Notes: a model not told the origin generated them from the letters alone. DNA of 64,000 nucleotides from Verrucomicrobiota bacterium (GCA_016721945.1 JADKHC010000003.1:62001-126000); one strand, 5' to 3'. Positions 34,724-44,710 are shown, counted from the stretch's first letter. Numbers and translations are program-made.

Positions 34724-34806
34724 AGAAGGTGGAGCCCGTTGTCCCTAACGGGCTGGTTTGAGAGCACTCTGATCAAGCCCGATTGGGACATCGGGCTCCA
34801 CCTTCT
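34724..34806. repeat. Cloverleaf-like palindromic repeat, full copy of the gtccct-loop family
   Basis: Outer arms agaaggtggagccc (34724-34737) and gggctccaccttct (34793-34806) are perfect complements. Inside are hairpins agcccgtt/aacgggct (loop gtccct) and agcccgat/atcgggct (loop tgggac). It fills most of the 204-base gap between the response regulator and convergent rnr, and may also serve as a terminator for both. Confidence 0.8.
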
Positions 34807-34854
34807 GCACGCCGCTCCACGCTGGAGGGCGTGCCTCAACTGCATCGTTTCAGC

Positions 34855-37095
34855 TTAAGCTGGGCGGAAGTCCATCATGCGCTTGAAGCGGTCCACTTTG
34901 TCGATAACGACAGGGAGTCGGGCGTTGAGTTCGTAGCGTTTCTTCGTGCGACGGCCAACCAGCATCGTGCCGGCATTGTTGAGCTGGTATTGATCGTCTG
35001 CCAGCGTGTTGGCGGAAACATAACCAAAGGTCATCGACTCGACGAGTTCGATGAAGAAACCGTTGGGGCGCACATCGGTGATGACGGCTTCGAAACGGGT
35101 CTTCTGCTTCTTGGCGAGTTCGCGTTCGAAGAACTCAAGCAGCTTGATCTTCACGCTTTCGCGTTCGGCCTCGGTGCTGTTGACCTCGGTCAGACTCAAG
35201 TGCTCGCCGAGTGAATCCATGCGCCCGGCGGTGTAACCGAACTGATAGCCAGAGGGAGCAGGGTGGCCGCCATGCTTTATCAGATAATAGTCGAAAACGC
35301 GGTGTACGACCAAGTCGGAGTAGCGACGAATGGGAGACGTGAAATGCGTATAGTCTTTTTTATGCAGGCCGTAGTGCCCATCGGGTGTGCCGCGATAGCA
35401 GGCCTTGCGCAGACTGCGAAGTAGTTGCGTACGCAGCGTGTAGCCCTGCGGATGTTTATCGAGTGTCTCGATCAGTTTCACCATCTCCGCGCGGACGGTG
35501 AGATCGGCGACCTCGATATCGAACGTGCCGAGGAGCTGGCGGAATTCGTTGAGCCGCTCTTCATCGGGGTCGTCATGCACGCGGTAAAGCGATGGCAGGT
35601 GGTTTTGCTTGGTCAGGCGCGCAACGGCTTCGTTGGCCGAAAGCATGAACTCCTCGATGAGCTGGTGGCTCTCGTCGTTGACGATTTTTTCGAGGCGGTC
35701 GGCGTAACCCTCGGCGTCGACGAAGACCTTGGTCTCAGGCATGTCGAGATCGAGGCTGCCATGGGCCATGCGATCTTTGCGGAGCTTGCTGGCGATGGCC
35801 CAGAGTTTGCGGACCCAGCTTTGCAGGTCGACGAGTTCGAGGTCGGTCAGCGAACTAAGCGCGCGGCCGGTCGATCCGGTTTGGTGTTTGGGCGGGAGCG
35901 GAAGTGCACGGATCTTCTCCAAATTATTTTCGAAGAGCAACGCGTAGGCCTGGCGGTAGGTTAGGCGTTTGCGGCTGCGAATGACGGTGTTGCCGTAGGT
36001 GGTTTCCTTGAGACGGCTCTTTTTGTCGAAGACCAGGAAGACAGCTTTGCAGAGGCGGTCCTGGGCCTCGACGAGCGAGCAAAGGCCGTTGGAAAGTTTT
36101 TCGGGCAGCATCGGCACGACGGTGCCGACGAGATAAGTAGAGTTACCTCGATGCTGTGCTTCGCGATCAAGCGCGGTGCCGGTTTTCACATAGGAGCTGA
36201 CATCGGCGATGTGAATACCCACGCGGACGTCGCCGTCTTCGAGCGTTTCCAGCGAGAGCGCGTCGTCGAAATCTTTCGCGTCATCGGGATCGATGGTGAA
36301 GGTCGGCACTTCGCGGTAATCGAGGCGGCCTACGAGTTCGCCGGGGCGGACATGGTCGGGTAGGGAAGCAACCTCGCGCTCGACCTCGACGGGGAAGGAG
36401 GTGTCGAGATTGAATTTATGGTAGATACCGGCTAGTTCGGCGCGCGGCTCGAAGGTTCGGCCAAGGCGCTCGACGATCTGGCCTTCGAGCGGTTTGTGGC
36501 GTGTGGTCCATTCAGCGAGTTTGACCACGACCTTGTCGCCCACGGTTGGAAACGGTTTCACTGGGCAGCTGGCGAAATCGGGCAGCATCACCTCTTGAAA
36601 GAAACGTGGATCGTCGGGCCGCACGTAATGACTGCTGCGGATTTTTTGCAGCGTGCCGACGACGGTGTCTCGAGCGCGAGTAATCACGCGGGTAACGCGA
36701 CCGGTCTGTTCGGTGCCGCGGCCATCGCGACGCCGTTGCAGGGCGGCATAAACCGAAATTGCTACGCGATCACCGTGCAACGCGACACCGGTGTCCTCGG
36801 GAGAAATCTGGATGGGGTCCACGCTTTCGCCGAGTTCCACGTCGGGTTGAAAATACGCCGAACCGCCGGCGCGAAACATGATGCGTCCGGCGAGTTGTTC
36901 GTTTTCTACCGGAAGGGCGATGCGGTCGCCCTTGACCAGGCGCAGTTCGCCCTTGGAGAGAAGTAAGCGAACCTCGTGGGCGAGCGATTTTCGTTCGCTT
37001 TTTTTCAGGCCGAGCTGTTTTGCGAGGTCGATTTCGTTGGCTGACGAGTATCCAGGTTGTTGGACGTGGGCGAGGAGGCGATCGCGTAGCTTCAT
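34855..37095 (-). CDS. rnr: Exoribonuclease R (RNB family)
   Basis: The start is ATG 37095 (MKLRDRLLAHV); a TTG at 37119 would add eight residues. The product is about 746 residues. A helix-turn-helix-like N-terminus and cold-shock domains (about 60-230) precede the RNB catalytic domain, with acidic metal ligands in FTIDPDDAKDFDDALSL and HIADVSSYVK and the motif HFTSPIRRYSDLVVHR. An S1 domain (DVRPNGFFIELVESMTFG) ends it. It lacks the long Lys-rich tail of E. coli RNase R. It degrades structured RNA 3'-5' in the cytoplasm. It is divergent from glgA, 87 bases away. Confidence 0.95.
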   Translation of the reverse strand: MKLRDRLLAHVQQPGYSSANEIDLAKQLGLKKSERKSLAHEVRLLLSKGELRLVKGDRIALPVENEQLAGRIMFRAGGSAYFQPDVELGESVDPIQISPEDTGVALHGDRVAISVYAALQRRRDGRGTEQTGRVTRVITRARDTVVGTLQKIRSSHYVRPDDPRFFQEVMLPDFASCPVKPFPTVGDKVVVKLAEWTTRHKPLEGQIVERLGRTFEPRAELAGIYHKFNLDTSFPVEVEREVASLPDHVRPGELVGRLDYREVPTFTIDPDDAKDFDDALSLETLEDGDVRVGIHIADVSSYVKTGTALDREAQHRGNSTYLVGTVVPMLPEKLSNGLCSLVEAQDRLCKAVFLVFDKKSRLKETTYGNTVIRSRKRLTYRQAYALLFENNLEKIRALPLPPKHQTGSTGRALSSLTDLELVDLQSWVRKLWAIASKLRKDRMAHGSLDLDMPETKVFVDAEGYADRLEKIVNDESHQLIEEFMLSANEAVARLTKQNHLPSLYRVHDDPDEERLNEFRQLLGTFDIEVADLTVRAEMVKLIETLDKHPQGYTLRTQLLRSLRKACYRGTPDGHYGLHKKDYTHFTSPIRRYSDLVVHRVFDYYLIKHGGHPAPSGYQFGYTAGRMDSLGEHLSLTEVNSTEAERESVKIKLLEFFERELAKKQKTRFEAVITDVRPNGFFIELVESMTFGYVSANTLADDQYQLNNAGTMLVGRRTKKRYELNARLPVVIDKVDRFKRMMDFRPA

Positions 37096-37182
37096 GACGT
37101 ATTGGGCCGGATATGACAACGAGTGTCACGTACCGCAGCTTTGGTGTTGGAAATAGGCAAGGTTGTTGCCTACTTTGGCGCG

Positions 37183-38625
37183 ATGAAAATCGTTCACGCA
37201 GCCAGCGAGCTGTTTCCCTACATCAAGACCGGTGGTTTGGCCGACGCAGTCGGGTCACTCTGTAGTACACTGGCGGATAAGGGACATGAGGTCGCGGTCT
37301 TCGTGCCGGGCTACCGGGCGTTGCTGGAACACAAACTTGCGTCCGGTGCCGAGCGGTTGCTCAAGCTCAAGATCGAGATGGGCAACGATTTCATCAGCGG
37401 TGAAGTGCGGATGTTTTCGCCCAAGCCGAACCTAAAAGTCTACATTGTCTGCCGCGAAGAATACTTTGACCGCAAGGGCATCTACGGCACTGCGGAGCGA
37501 GACTTCGAGGACAACTGCCTGCGCTATATTTTCTTTTGCAAAGGCATCGTCGCGACGCTGCAAAAAGAAAACCTCCGCGCCGACATCGTGCATGCGCATG
37601 ACTGGCAGGTGGCGTTGTTGCCGGTGCTGTTGCGCCATGCCGAACAGCGACACGGAACCATGCTGGCGCTCAAGACGATCTTCACGATTCACAACATCGC
37701 CTTCCAGGGCGTGTTCCCGATGCGCTCGTTTTACCGAACCAATCTCCCGGACGAACTCATGAGCATCGACGGCTTGGAGTATTATGGCCAGATGAGCTTC
37801 ATGAAGGCCGGTATTCTTTTCGCCGACCGCGTCACCACGGTGAGCCCGCGCTACGCGCAGGAAATCCAGACGCCGCAGTTTGGTTGTGGACTCGATGGCG
37901 TGATCGCAACGCGGTCCGAAGACATCGTCGGATTGGTCAATGGCGTTGATACGGCAGTCTGGAATCCAGCCGTCGACGAACATCTTCCGGCGCGTTATTC
38001 GGCACGCGACATGTCGGGCAAGGCGCAATGTCGCGCCGAACTGCTCACACGTGCAGGCTTCGATCCTGAGACGAAAGCGCCGGTCTTCGGCATGATTTGC
38101 CGACTCACCGAGCAAAAAGGCGTCGATCTGCTCCTCTCAAATGCGGACTTTTTCGTGAATAACGACTGTCGCCTCGTGGTCCTCGGCACAGGTGACGCGC
38201 GTTTCGAAAAAGCTCTGCGCGATCTTGCAGCCAACGCGCCAGCGAAGGTTGCGCTGATGGCGCGCCTCGACGAAGCGATGAGTCACGTGGTTGAAGCGGG
38301 GAGCGATTTCTTCGTCATGCCCTCGCTCTTCGAACCCTGCGGTTTGAACCAAATGTACTCGCAGGCTTATGGCACCGTGCCGCTGGTGAGTCGCGTGGGC
38401 GGACTCTATGACACCGTGACCGATGCAGGTGTCGATCCGGCGGCAGGCACCGGTATCACCTTTCCCGCTACAGCACATGGCCTGCGTCATGGATTGGAAC
38501 GCGCGCTAAAAATGTTTTCCGAGAAGAAAACCTATGCCGCCGTGCAGGCACATGGCATGGCGCGCGACTTCAGTTGGAAAAACGCCGCGCAAGCCTACGA
38601 ACGCCTTTACGACGAATCGCTGTAA
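37183..38625 (+). CDS. glgA: Glycogen synthase (ADP-glucose type, GT5)
   Basis: ATG 37183 gives MKIVHAASELFPYIKTGGLADAV, the standard N-terminus with the ADP-glucose-binding KTGGL motif. The product is 480 residues, as in other GlgA. The C-terminal catalytic loop is EPCGLNQMYSQAYGTVPLV followed by SRVGGLYDTV; IFTIHNIAFQGVF and VDTAVWNPAVD are also conserved. It extends alpha-1,4-glucan from ADP-glucose for storage. No glgB or glgC is adjacent. An upstream in-frame start at 37123 is unlikely since it lies over the rnr promoter region. Confidence 0.96.
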   Translation: MKIVHAASELFPYIKTGGLADAVGSLCSTLADKGHEVAVFVPGYRALLEHKLASGAERLLKLKIEMGNDFISGEVRMFSPKPNLKVYIVCREEYFDRKGIYGTAERDFEDNCLRYIFFCKGIVATLQKENLRADIVHAHDWQVALLPVLLRHAEQRHGTMLALKTIFTIHNIAFQGVFPMRSFYRTNLPDELMSIDGLEYYGQMSFMKAGILFADRVTTVSPRYAQEIQTPQFGCGLDGVIATRSEDIVGLVNGVDTAVWNPAVDEHLPARYSARDMSGKAQCRAELLTRAGFDPETKAPVFGMICRLTEQKGVDLLLSNADFFVNNDCRLVVLGTGDARFEKALRDLAANAPAKVALMARLDEAMSHVVEAGSDFFVMPSLFEPCGLNQMYSQAYGTVPLVSRVGGLYDTVTDAGVDPAAGTGITFPATAHGLRHGLERALKMFSEKKTYAAVQAHGMARDFSWKNAAQAYERLYDESL

Positions 38626-38680
38626 AGCAATCGCGCGAAAAGCATGGAGCAGCGGAAAGGTTCGGTAACGAAGACGCGGA

Positions 38681-39841
38681 TTATGGCGTCTTCGTTTGCC
38701 GCAAATCGGCCAACGAGAGTGCGTAGATATAGCCGTCGCCAGTCCCGAGATAAACTTTGCCCTCGGACACGGCAGGGGCGGAAGCGGTGGCTTTCTCGAT
38801 CGAGATCTTATTGATCAAACTGCCTTTAGCGATATCGAGTAGGTAGAGATAACCGGTCTGGCCGAAGTTCGTGCTGTTGATGATGAGCGTGTCTCCGACA
38901 ACGACCGGGCGGGTGAAGAAAATCCCCTCGGCCTTGAAACTCCAGACTACGTTGCCCTGGTTAAGGCAGAGCACCGAGTTGGTGAAAATCGTGGTCCCGA
39001 TGATGACGTTGCCGTTATGCAACAGAGGCGTTGAAGGCAGATAGGTGTGCTTTGGGTCGGTATAGCTCCAGACAGGTTTTCCCGTCGCGAGATCAAGCGG
39101 TTCAAAGCTGTCATGCTGGCTGCCGAAGTAGAGGACGCTGTCTTGAATCAGGAATTCGGATACAATGGCGCCATAGTAGTCGCGGGCGTTCTGCAGGCGG
39201 TGCTTCCAGCGGAGTTTTTTCTCGGTCAGAGAGACGGCGTAAACGTCGCCCTCCCAGTCGCCGAAGAATACGACGCCGTCCTTGATGGCAGGCGTGGAGC
39301 GGATCGGGCGCGCGGTTTCCGTCGTAAACTGGAAGGCAAGCAAACCAGTAGCCAGAGCCACACCGTTGAGATTTCCCCAGTCGTCACCGTAGTAAACGAC
39401 ATCGTCAACAATCACCGGTGAAGAGCGGTGGTAGTCGGTGAGATCCATCGAGAAAATCGGCCGATACGGTTTCGCGACGTAGTGCCATTTCTCGCGACCG
39501 CTGGCTCGGTCAAGTGCGTAAAGCATGTTGCCACTTTCGAAACAGACGGTGTCGCCTTGAACGGCAGCCCGACTGGAAACGGGGAAATTTGCGCCAAATT
39601 TCCAGAGTTGCTGGCCGCTGGCGGCGTCAAGGGCGAAGAACTGGCCATTGGTGCTACCGCAGAAAACGACTCCGTGATCGACCACGGGAGCAGACGTCAC
39701 TTCTTTGCCGGTGGCAAATTTCCAGACCACCGAACTAGTGATGGAGCTAGGCGCTGGTTCGGCGGCGAAACCCAGTGTGAGTTGGACAATAAACGCAACG
39801 AGCGTGGCGGCGAGCAGACGGTAGCGAAGAAGATGTTTCAT
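38681..39841 (-). CDS. Secreted PQQ-binding-like beta-propeller repeat protein
   Basis: ATG 39841 starts a signal peptide (RLLAATLVAFIVQLTLGFA). The rest of the 386 residues is a set of about seven blade repeats of the type GVVFCGSTNGQFFALDAASGQQLWKF, YFGSQHDSFEPLDLATGKPVW and VYLGTGDGYIYALSLADL. Such propellers act as periplasmic scaffolds (BamB-like) or in quinoprotein dehydrogenases. No dehydrogenase catalytic residues are evident, so a structural or binding role is likelier. It is convergent with glgA. Confidence 0.85.
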   Translation of the reverse strand: MKHLLRYRLLAATLVAFIVQLTLGFAAEPAPSSITSSVVWKFATGKEVTSAPVVDHGVVFCGSTNGQFFALDAASGQQLWKFGANFPVSSRAAVQGDTVCFESGNMLYALDRASGREKWHYVAKPYRPIFSMDLTDYHRSSPVIVDDVVYYGDDWGNLNGVALATGLLAFQFTTETARPIRSTPAIKDGVVFFGDWEGDVYAVSLTEKKLRWKHRLQNARDYYGAIVSEFLIQDSVLYFGSQHDSFEPLDLATGKPVWSYTDPKHTYLPSTPLLHNGNVIIGTTIFTNSVLCLNQGNVVWSFKAEGIFFTRPVVVGDTLIINSTNFGQTGYLYLLDIAKGSLINKISIEKATASAPAVSEGKVYLGTGDGYIYALSLADLRQTKTP

Positions 39842-39948
39842 AACGGTTAAGGAAGGTTTCAAGCTAAACACCACTAGGAGCCTAATCACGCCAAAATATA
39901 TGAACTGCGGCCGCTTGCCACGCGCGCGGAGAAAAGCATCTTGGCCCG

Positions 39949-41405
39949 ATGTCCCGTTTGCCTGTCATTCTTTGGTTTCAGCAAGATCTGCGGTTGCGCG
40001 ACAACGCAGCATTGCAGGCGGCGCTCGCGACCGGTGGGCCGATTGTTCCGGTTTATATTCTCGATGATGAAAGCGAAGGACACTGGCGCATGGGCGCGGC
40101 GTCGCGCTGGTGGCTGCATCACTCACTCGCAGTGCTCGACGCTTCGCTGCGTAAGCGTGGGTCGCGGCTCCTGCTCGCCCGTGGAAAATCGCTTCCGGTG
40201 TTGAGCGCACTGTGTGCAGAGACCAAGGCGGGTGCAGTGTATTGGAACCGTCGCTACGAACCGGCGGCGATTGCATGTAACAAACAGATTAAAGCTGAAC
40301 TCGCGGGATCGGGTATTGAGGCGAAGAGTTTCAACAGTGCGCTGCTCTTCGAACCGCACACCATCGCCAATAAACAGGGCGGACCATTCCAGGTTTTCAC
40401 ACCTTACTGGCGACATTGCCTAGCACAGCCTATTCAAGACGAATTGCCGGCTGCCAACGCGCGGCGCTACGTGCTCCGGAGAAGTGGCCGCAATCGCAGA
40501 AACTTGCCGAACTGGAGTTGTTACCGAACCTGAACTGGGCGAACGGGTTTGCGAAAACATGGAGTCCCGGCGAAGAAGGCGCGCAGAAACGATTAAAGGA
40601 ATTTCTCGCAAAAAAAACGGCTGACTACGATTCAGCGCGTGATCGGCCGGACGAGGACGCAACTTCCGGGCTTTCGGCGCATCTGCACTTTGGCGAGATT
40701 GGCCCGCGTCAGATCTGGGCGGCGGCGCATGCTTTGTCGCAGGACTCTGGCGTATTCCCACTCAATAACGGCGTGCAACGTTTCTTGACCGAGATCGGCT
40801 GGCGGGAATTTGCGTATCATCTGCTGTATCATTTTCCGAATACACCGAACCAGCCACTGCGAGAAAAGTTCAATGAGTTCCCTTGGGCCGCCGATCGGAC
40901 TGGCGAGAAATTGCGGGCGTGGCAGCGCGGGCTGACGGGTTATCCGATCGTCGATGCTGGGATGCGCCAACTCTGGCATACCGGTTGGATGCATAATCGT
41001 GTTCGCATGGTCGTCGCTTCGTTTCTGGTGAAACACCTGCGCTTATCGTGGACGCACGGCGCGGCGTGGTTTTGGGATACACTCGTGGATGCCGACCTCG
41101 CGAGCAACACACTGGGCTGGCAGTGGAGCGCTGGTTGTGGTGCGGACGCGGCACCGTATTTCCGGATTTTTGCGCCGGTCACACAGGGCGAGAAATTTGA
41201 TCCAAAAGGTGAATACGTGCGGCGCTGGGTGCCGGAACTCGCAAAGCTGCCGCCCAAATTTATCCACAAACCCTGGGAAGCACCGATTGAAATGCTGGCG
41301 CAGGCGGGTGTGACGTTGGGCGAAAATTATCCGCGCCCGATTGTGGATCATGCGAAGGCACGCGCTGAAGCGCTGGCGGCATTCAAATCTCTACGCGTGT
41401 TGTAG
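39949..41405 (+). pseudogene. phrB: Deoxyribodipyrimidine photolyase, frame broken by an apparent single-base deletion
   Basis: Frame A (39949) gives the N-terminal antenna-binding half: PVILWFQQDLRLRDNAAL, YWNRRYEP and FQVFTPYWRHCL, then loses sense after QDELPAA (about 40455). Frame B resumes at LRAPEKWPQSQK (about 40470) with the FAD domain: SGLSAHLHFGEIGPRQIW, GWREFAYHLLYHFP, GYPIVDAGMRQLWHTGWMHN and the Trp-rich end, to 41405. A -1 shift joins them to about 485 residues, the normal class I photolyase length. It repairs UV cyclobutane pyrimidine dimers using light. Sequencing error is a strong alternative to a real pseudogene. Confidence 0.9.
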
Positions 41406-41477
41406 CTTGTTTGCGGGATTGCACCCGCGTGGTGGACGTGTGATGGTGCTACTGCCTGTTTTAACGCAGGCAAATTC

Positions 41478-42851
41478 ATGAGCCTCCAGACCTTCACCAA
41501 GTCCATCTCCCTGCGCCGTCCGGTCGCGGAAGTATTCGCGTGGCACGAGCGTGCGGGCGCGTTGGAGCGGTTGACGCCGCCGTGGGAACGGGTCGAGGTG
41601 CTCGAGCAAACGGGCGGGATTCGCGATGGCGGCCGCGTTGTTCTGCGAAGCAAGGTCGGACCATTTTGGAGCCGCTGGGAAGTGGAGCATCGCGGCTACG
41701 ACGAAAAACGTGTTTTTCGCGATGTGCTGTTGAAAGGACCCTTCGCATTCTGGGAACACGCACATCGTTTCAAGATCGATAGTGCTGCGTCATGTACATT
41801 GACCGACGAGATCAATTACCGATTGCCACTGGGTTTTCTTGGGCGAGCGGGGAGTGCTTTTGCGCGCAGTAAACTGGAGCGGCTTTTCGCCTACCGACAT
41901 GCGGTTCTGGCAGAAGATCTGGCGATGGTGGAAAGTTATGGTTCGGTACGCAGCATGCGATTTCTCGTGTCGGGCGCGTCAGGACTGGTTGGCCGGGCGT
42001 TGGTACCGTTTCTGCGAAGTCAGGGACATGAAGTCATACGATTGGTTCGGCATAAAGCCCATGGACCCGACGAAGTTTTTTGGGACCCGGAAAAGGGCGT
42101 GCTCGATCTGGCTTCAGTGCGTATGCTCGACGCTGTAGTTCACCTGGCCGGGGCGAATGTGGCGGAAGGCCGCTGGACGGCAGCGCGGCGCGAAGAAATC
42201 CGTGCGAGTCGTGTTTTAGGCACGCGGACGTTGGTGACGGCGCTGGACCGGCTGCGCCATCGGCCATTCGTGCTCGTAACAGCGTCGGCAACGGGTTTTT
42301 ACGGCGATGCTGGCGATAAAAAACTTTTCGAGAGCGATAAGCGTGGCAGTGGATTTCTTGCCGATGTTTGCGAGGCTTGGGAGCGCGAGGCAGCGGTGTC
42401 GCGGGGCTTCGGCATTCGCGTCGCAAAGCTGCGCACGGGCGTAGTGCTTTCGCCAGCGGGCGGAGCACTGGCGAAATTGTTACCGCTTTTCTCCGCTGGT
42501 TTGGGTGGACGGATTAGTAGCGGCAATCAATGGATGAGCTGGATCAGCATCGACGATATGATTGGGGCGATTTACCACGCAGTGCTCGACCAGCGCTGTA
42601 ATGGTCCGGTCAATGCCGTCGCGCCCGAACCAGTGACCAATGCTGAGTTCACCGCCACGTTGGCGCACGTTTTGCGCCGACCAGCGATTCTTCCGGTGCC
42701 AACCGCGGCGTTGCACTTAGCCTTTGGGGCGATGGCGGACGAAACGTTGCTCGCGAGCGCGCGGGTGATGCCAGGGCGCCTGACGGAATCACAGTTCTAT
42801 TTTCGACATATTCGGCTCGAGCAGGCCTTGCGGCATCTGCTGGGGCGTTGA
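41478..42851 (+). CDS. TIGR01777-family SDR epimerase with N-terminal SRPBCC domain
   Basis: The 457-residue protein begins with a START/SRPBCC-type ligand-binding domain (about 1-155; SISLRRPVAEVFAWH, LPLGFLGRAGSAFARSKLERLFAYR). An NAD(P)-binding Rossmann domain starts at FLVSGASGLVGRALVPFLRSQGHEV. VVHLAGANVAEGRW and the ASATGFYGD catalytic segment are characteristic of TIGR01777 (YfcH-like) proteins. The SRPBCC fusion is seen in other bacteria. The reaction is not known. It follows the photolyase by about 70 bases and may share its transcript; such genes sit near photolyases in other genomes. Confidence 0.92.
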   Translation: MSLQTFTKSISLRRPVAEVFAWHERAGALERLTPPWERVEVLEQTGGIRDGGRVVLRSKVGPFWSRWEVEHRGYDEKRVFRDVLLKGPFAFWEHAHRFKIDSAASCTLTDEINYRLPLGFLGRAGSAFARSKLERLFAYRHAVLAEDLAMVESYGSVRSMRFLVSGASGLVGRALVPFLRSQGHEVIRLVRHKAHGPDEVFWDPEKGVLDLASVRMLDAVVHLAGANVAEGRWTAARREEIRASRVLGTRTLVTALDRLRHRPFVLVTASATGFYGDAGDKKLFESDKRGSGFLADVCEAWEREAAVSRGFGIRVAKLRTGVVLSPAGGALAKLLPLFSAGLGGRISSGNQWMSWISIDDMIGAIYHAVLDQRCNGPVNAVAPEPVTNAEFTATLAHVLRRPAILPVPTAALHLAFGAMADETLLASARVMPGRLTESQFYFRHIRLEQALRHLLGR

Positions 42852-42898
42852 TTGGGCAGGCGGCTTGACTCGTTTGAGGGTAGGGCGATTTTGGGTTC

Positions 42899-43849
42899 AT
42901 GCCCGCGCTTACATTTCCCAACATCGTCGCTACGATCGGCAACACACCGCTGGTTAAACTTAACCGAATCGCAGCGGGTTTGCCGGCGGAGATTTATCTC
43001 AAAGCGGAGTTCTTTAATCCGCTCGCGAGCGTTAAGGACCGTATCGGGATGGCGATGATCGAGGCGGCGGAGCGTGACGGCCTGATCAAGCCGGACACGG
43101 TTATCATCGAGCCGACGTCGGGCAACACGGGCATCGCACTGGCATTCGTGTGTGCACAACGTGGATACAAGCTGATCCTGACGATGCCGGAGACGATGTC
43201 GATTGAGCGACGAGTGTTGTTGCGCATGCTCGGAGCCGAGATCGTGTTGACGCCGGGAACGGAAGGCATGCCGGGCGCGATTCGACGCGCGGGCGAGTTG
43301 ATCGCACAAGAAAACGGACGCGGTTTCATGCCGCAGCAATTTGAAAACCCCGCGAATCCCGAGATTCACCGTCGCACCACGGCCGAGGAAATCTGGGCAG
43401 CCACCGAGGGAAAGATCGATGTTTTTGTTGCCGGTGTAGGCACGGGCGGGACGATAACGGGTGTTTCGGAAGTGATCAAAGCGCGCAAAGGGATCAAGAC
43501 GATCGCGGTCGAGCCGGCGGCGAGTCCGGTGTTGTCCGGCGGACGTCCAGGACGGCACAAAATTCAAGGGATTGGCGCCGGCTTCGTCCCAAAGAACTGC
43601 AACACCGCGATCATCGATGACGTCGTGCTGGTGTCCGATGAAGATGCGTTTGAGACCGCGCGGCAGCTCGCGTTGCAGGAAGGCATACTCGCAGGGATTT
43701 CCACAGGGGCGAATGTCTGGGCTGCAATGCAGATTGCGCAGCGCCCTGAGTTTGCCGGTAAGATGATCGTCACTGTCGGCTGCAGTTTTGGTGAGCGTTA
43801 CCTTAGCACACCGCTGGCAGAAAAGGCCCGGCAGGAAGTCACGGTTTAA
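42899..43849 (+). CDS. cysK: Cysteine synthase A (O-acetylserine sulfhydrylase)
   Basis: The 316-residue protein has the PLP lysine Lys46 in PLASVKDRIG, the substrate loop PTSGNTGIALAFV and the phosphate cup GTGGTITGVSEVIK. The C-terminal SGxS-type pyridine-binding segment is VGCSFGERYL. It makes L-cysteine from O-acetylserine and sulfide in the cytoplasm. No cysE or sulfate-reduction gene is adjacent. Starts 47 bases after the TIGR01777 gene. Confidence 0.96.
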   Translation: MPALTFPNIVATIGNTPLVKLNRIAAGLPAEIYLKAEFFNPLASVKDRIGMAMIEAAERDGLIKPDTVIIEPTSGNTGIALAFVCAQRGYKLILTMPETMSIERRVLLRMLGAEIVLTPGTEGMPGAIRRAGELIAQENGRGFMPQQFENPANPEIHRRTTAEEIWAATEGKIDVFVAGVGTGGTITGVSEVIKARKGIKTIAVEPAASPVLSGGRPGRHKIQGIGAGFVPKNCNTAIIDDVVLVSDEDAFETARQLALQEGILAGISTGANVWAAMQIAQRPEFAGKMIVTVGCSFGERYLSTPLAEKARQEVTV

Positions 43850-44073
43850 TAATATATACTTCAGCTTTGCAGGGGCGCGCCGATATTCCTGTTCCGCACT
43901 GGTTAGTAGTGATTACGCAGTTTCCCGGCAGCGCTTAGGTAGACTCCCCATGGGTTAGGGGAAATTACCCACCCACTCCCGGGTCATATTTCATCACAGG
44001 TGAGTTAAACTGCGGGAGCGATTGAGGGACCCACTCAATACACGGAAGCCTCAGGAACTGATACGCTTTGGAC

Positions 44074-44559
44074 ATGAAAGCGATGTTCAGAGCACTCCTC
44101 CTTTTGACCGCGATTTTTGGCGCGGGGATGGCTCGGGCGGAATTCACAGCGCGGCCGATGACGGCGATCTCGTTGGATACCGTTTTGGCCGACGCTCAGC
44201 GGCTAGCCGAAGCTCGTCCGGGAGCACAGGTGCTGCGCATCGAAGGCAAGTCGATGCTTCCTTTTTTCGGCGAGGGTTCTGTCGTGGTCGTCAAGAAAAT
44301 CGATCCGGTAAAACTCCGCGCTGGCATGGTGGTTGTGTATACGAATCGGTTCGGCGAGACGGTTGCTCACCGTCTCGTCGCAGCCGGGCAGGGCGGCTGG
44401 GTCGCCCAGGGTTATAACAACGAGCAGGCGGACAGCACGCTTGTGAATTCGGAAAACCTGATCGGCGTAGTCTATGCGACGTTCCATTCCAACGGTTGCA
44501 GCAATCTCTTGGCGGCGGTGGCAAGTATTCCAGCGGCTCTTGCAGCACCGGCCCGCTAA
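44074..44559 (+). CDS. Secreted S24/S26-like peptidase domain protein with Ser/His active-site pattern
   Basis: ATG 44074 begins a signal peptide (MKAMFRALLLLTAIFGAGMARA). The mature ~140 residues contain RIEGKSMLPFFGEGSVVVV (Ser of the S26 box B) and AHRLVAAGQGGW. The His in AHRLV sits where archaeal/ER-type signal peptidases use His in place of the bacterial Lys. There is no transmembrane helix other than the signal. It may be a periplasmic peptidase or a binding derivative. A TTG at 44068 is an alternative start. It stands alone between cysK and ndk. Confidence 0.72.
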   Translation: MKAMFRALLLLTAIFGAGMARAEFTARPMTAISLDTVLADAQRLAEARPGAQVLRIEGKSMLPFFGEGSVVVVKKIDPVKLRAGMVVVYTNRFGETVAHRLVAAGQGGWVAQGYNNEQADSTLVNSENLIGVVYATFHSNGCSNLLAAVASIPAALAAPAR

Positions 44560-44710
44560 TTAGTTATTTGTTAAACGCCTGACTCTCAGGCAGTGCCGTA
44601 CTGCGCGATAGGCCTAAGACGGATAATCAAATCAACGGCACGAATTTGTAACGTGGGCTAAAAAAATGATGCTTCCAAAAAGGGCCGAAGCACATATGGT
44701 CACTTGGCTT

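Noticed and set aside
42797..43567. 256-codon minus-strand frame across the end of the TIGR01777 gene and cysK
   Set aside because: It lies over two well-supported genes and is rich in Arg/His, as antisense frames are.
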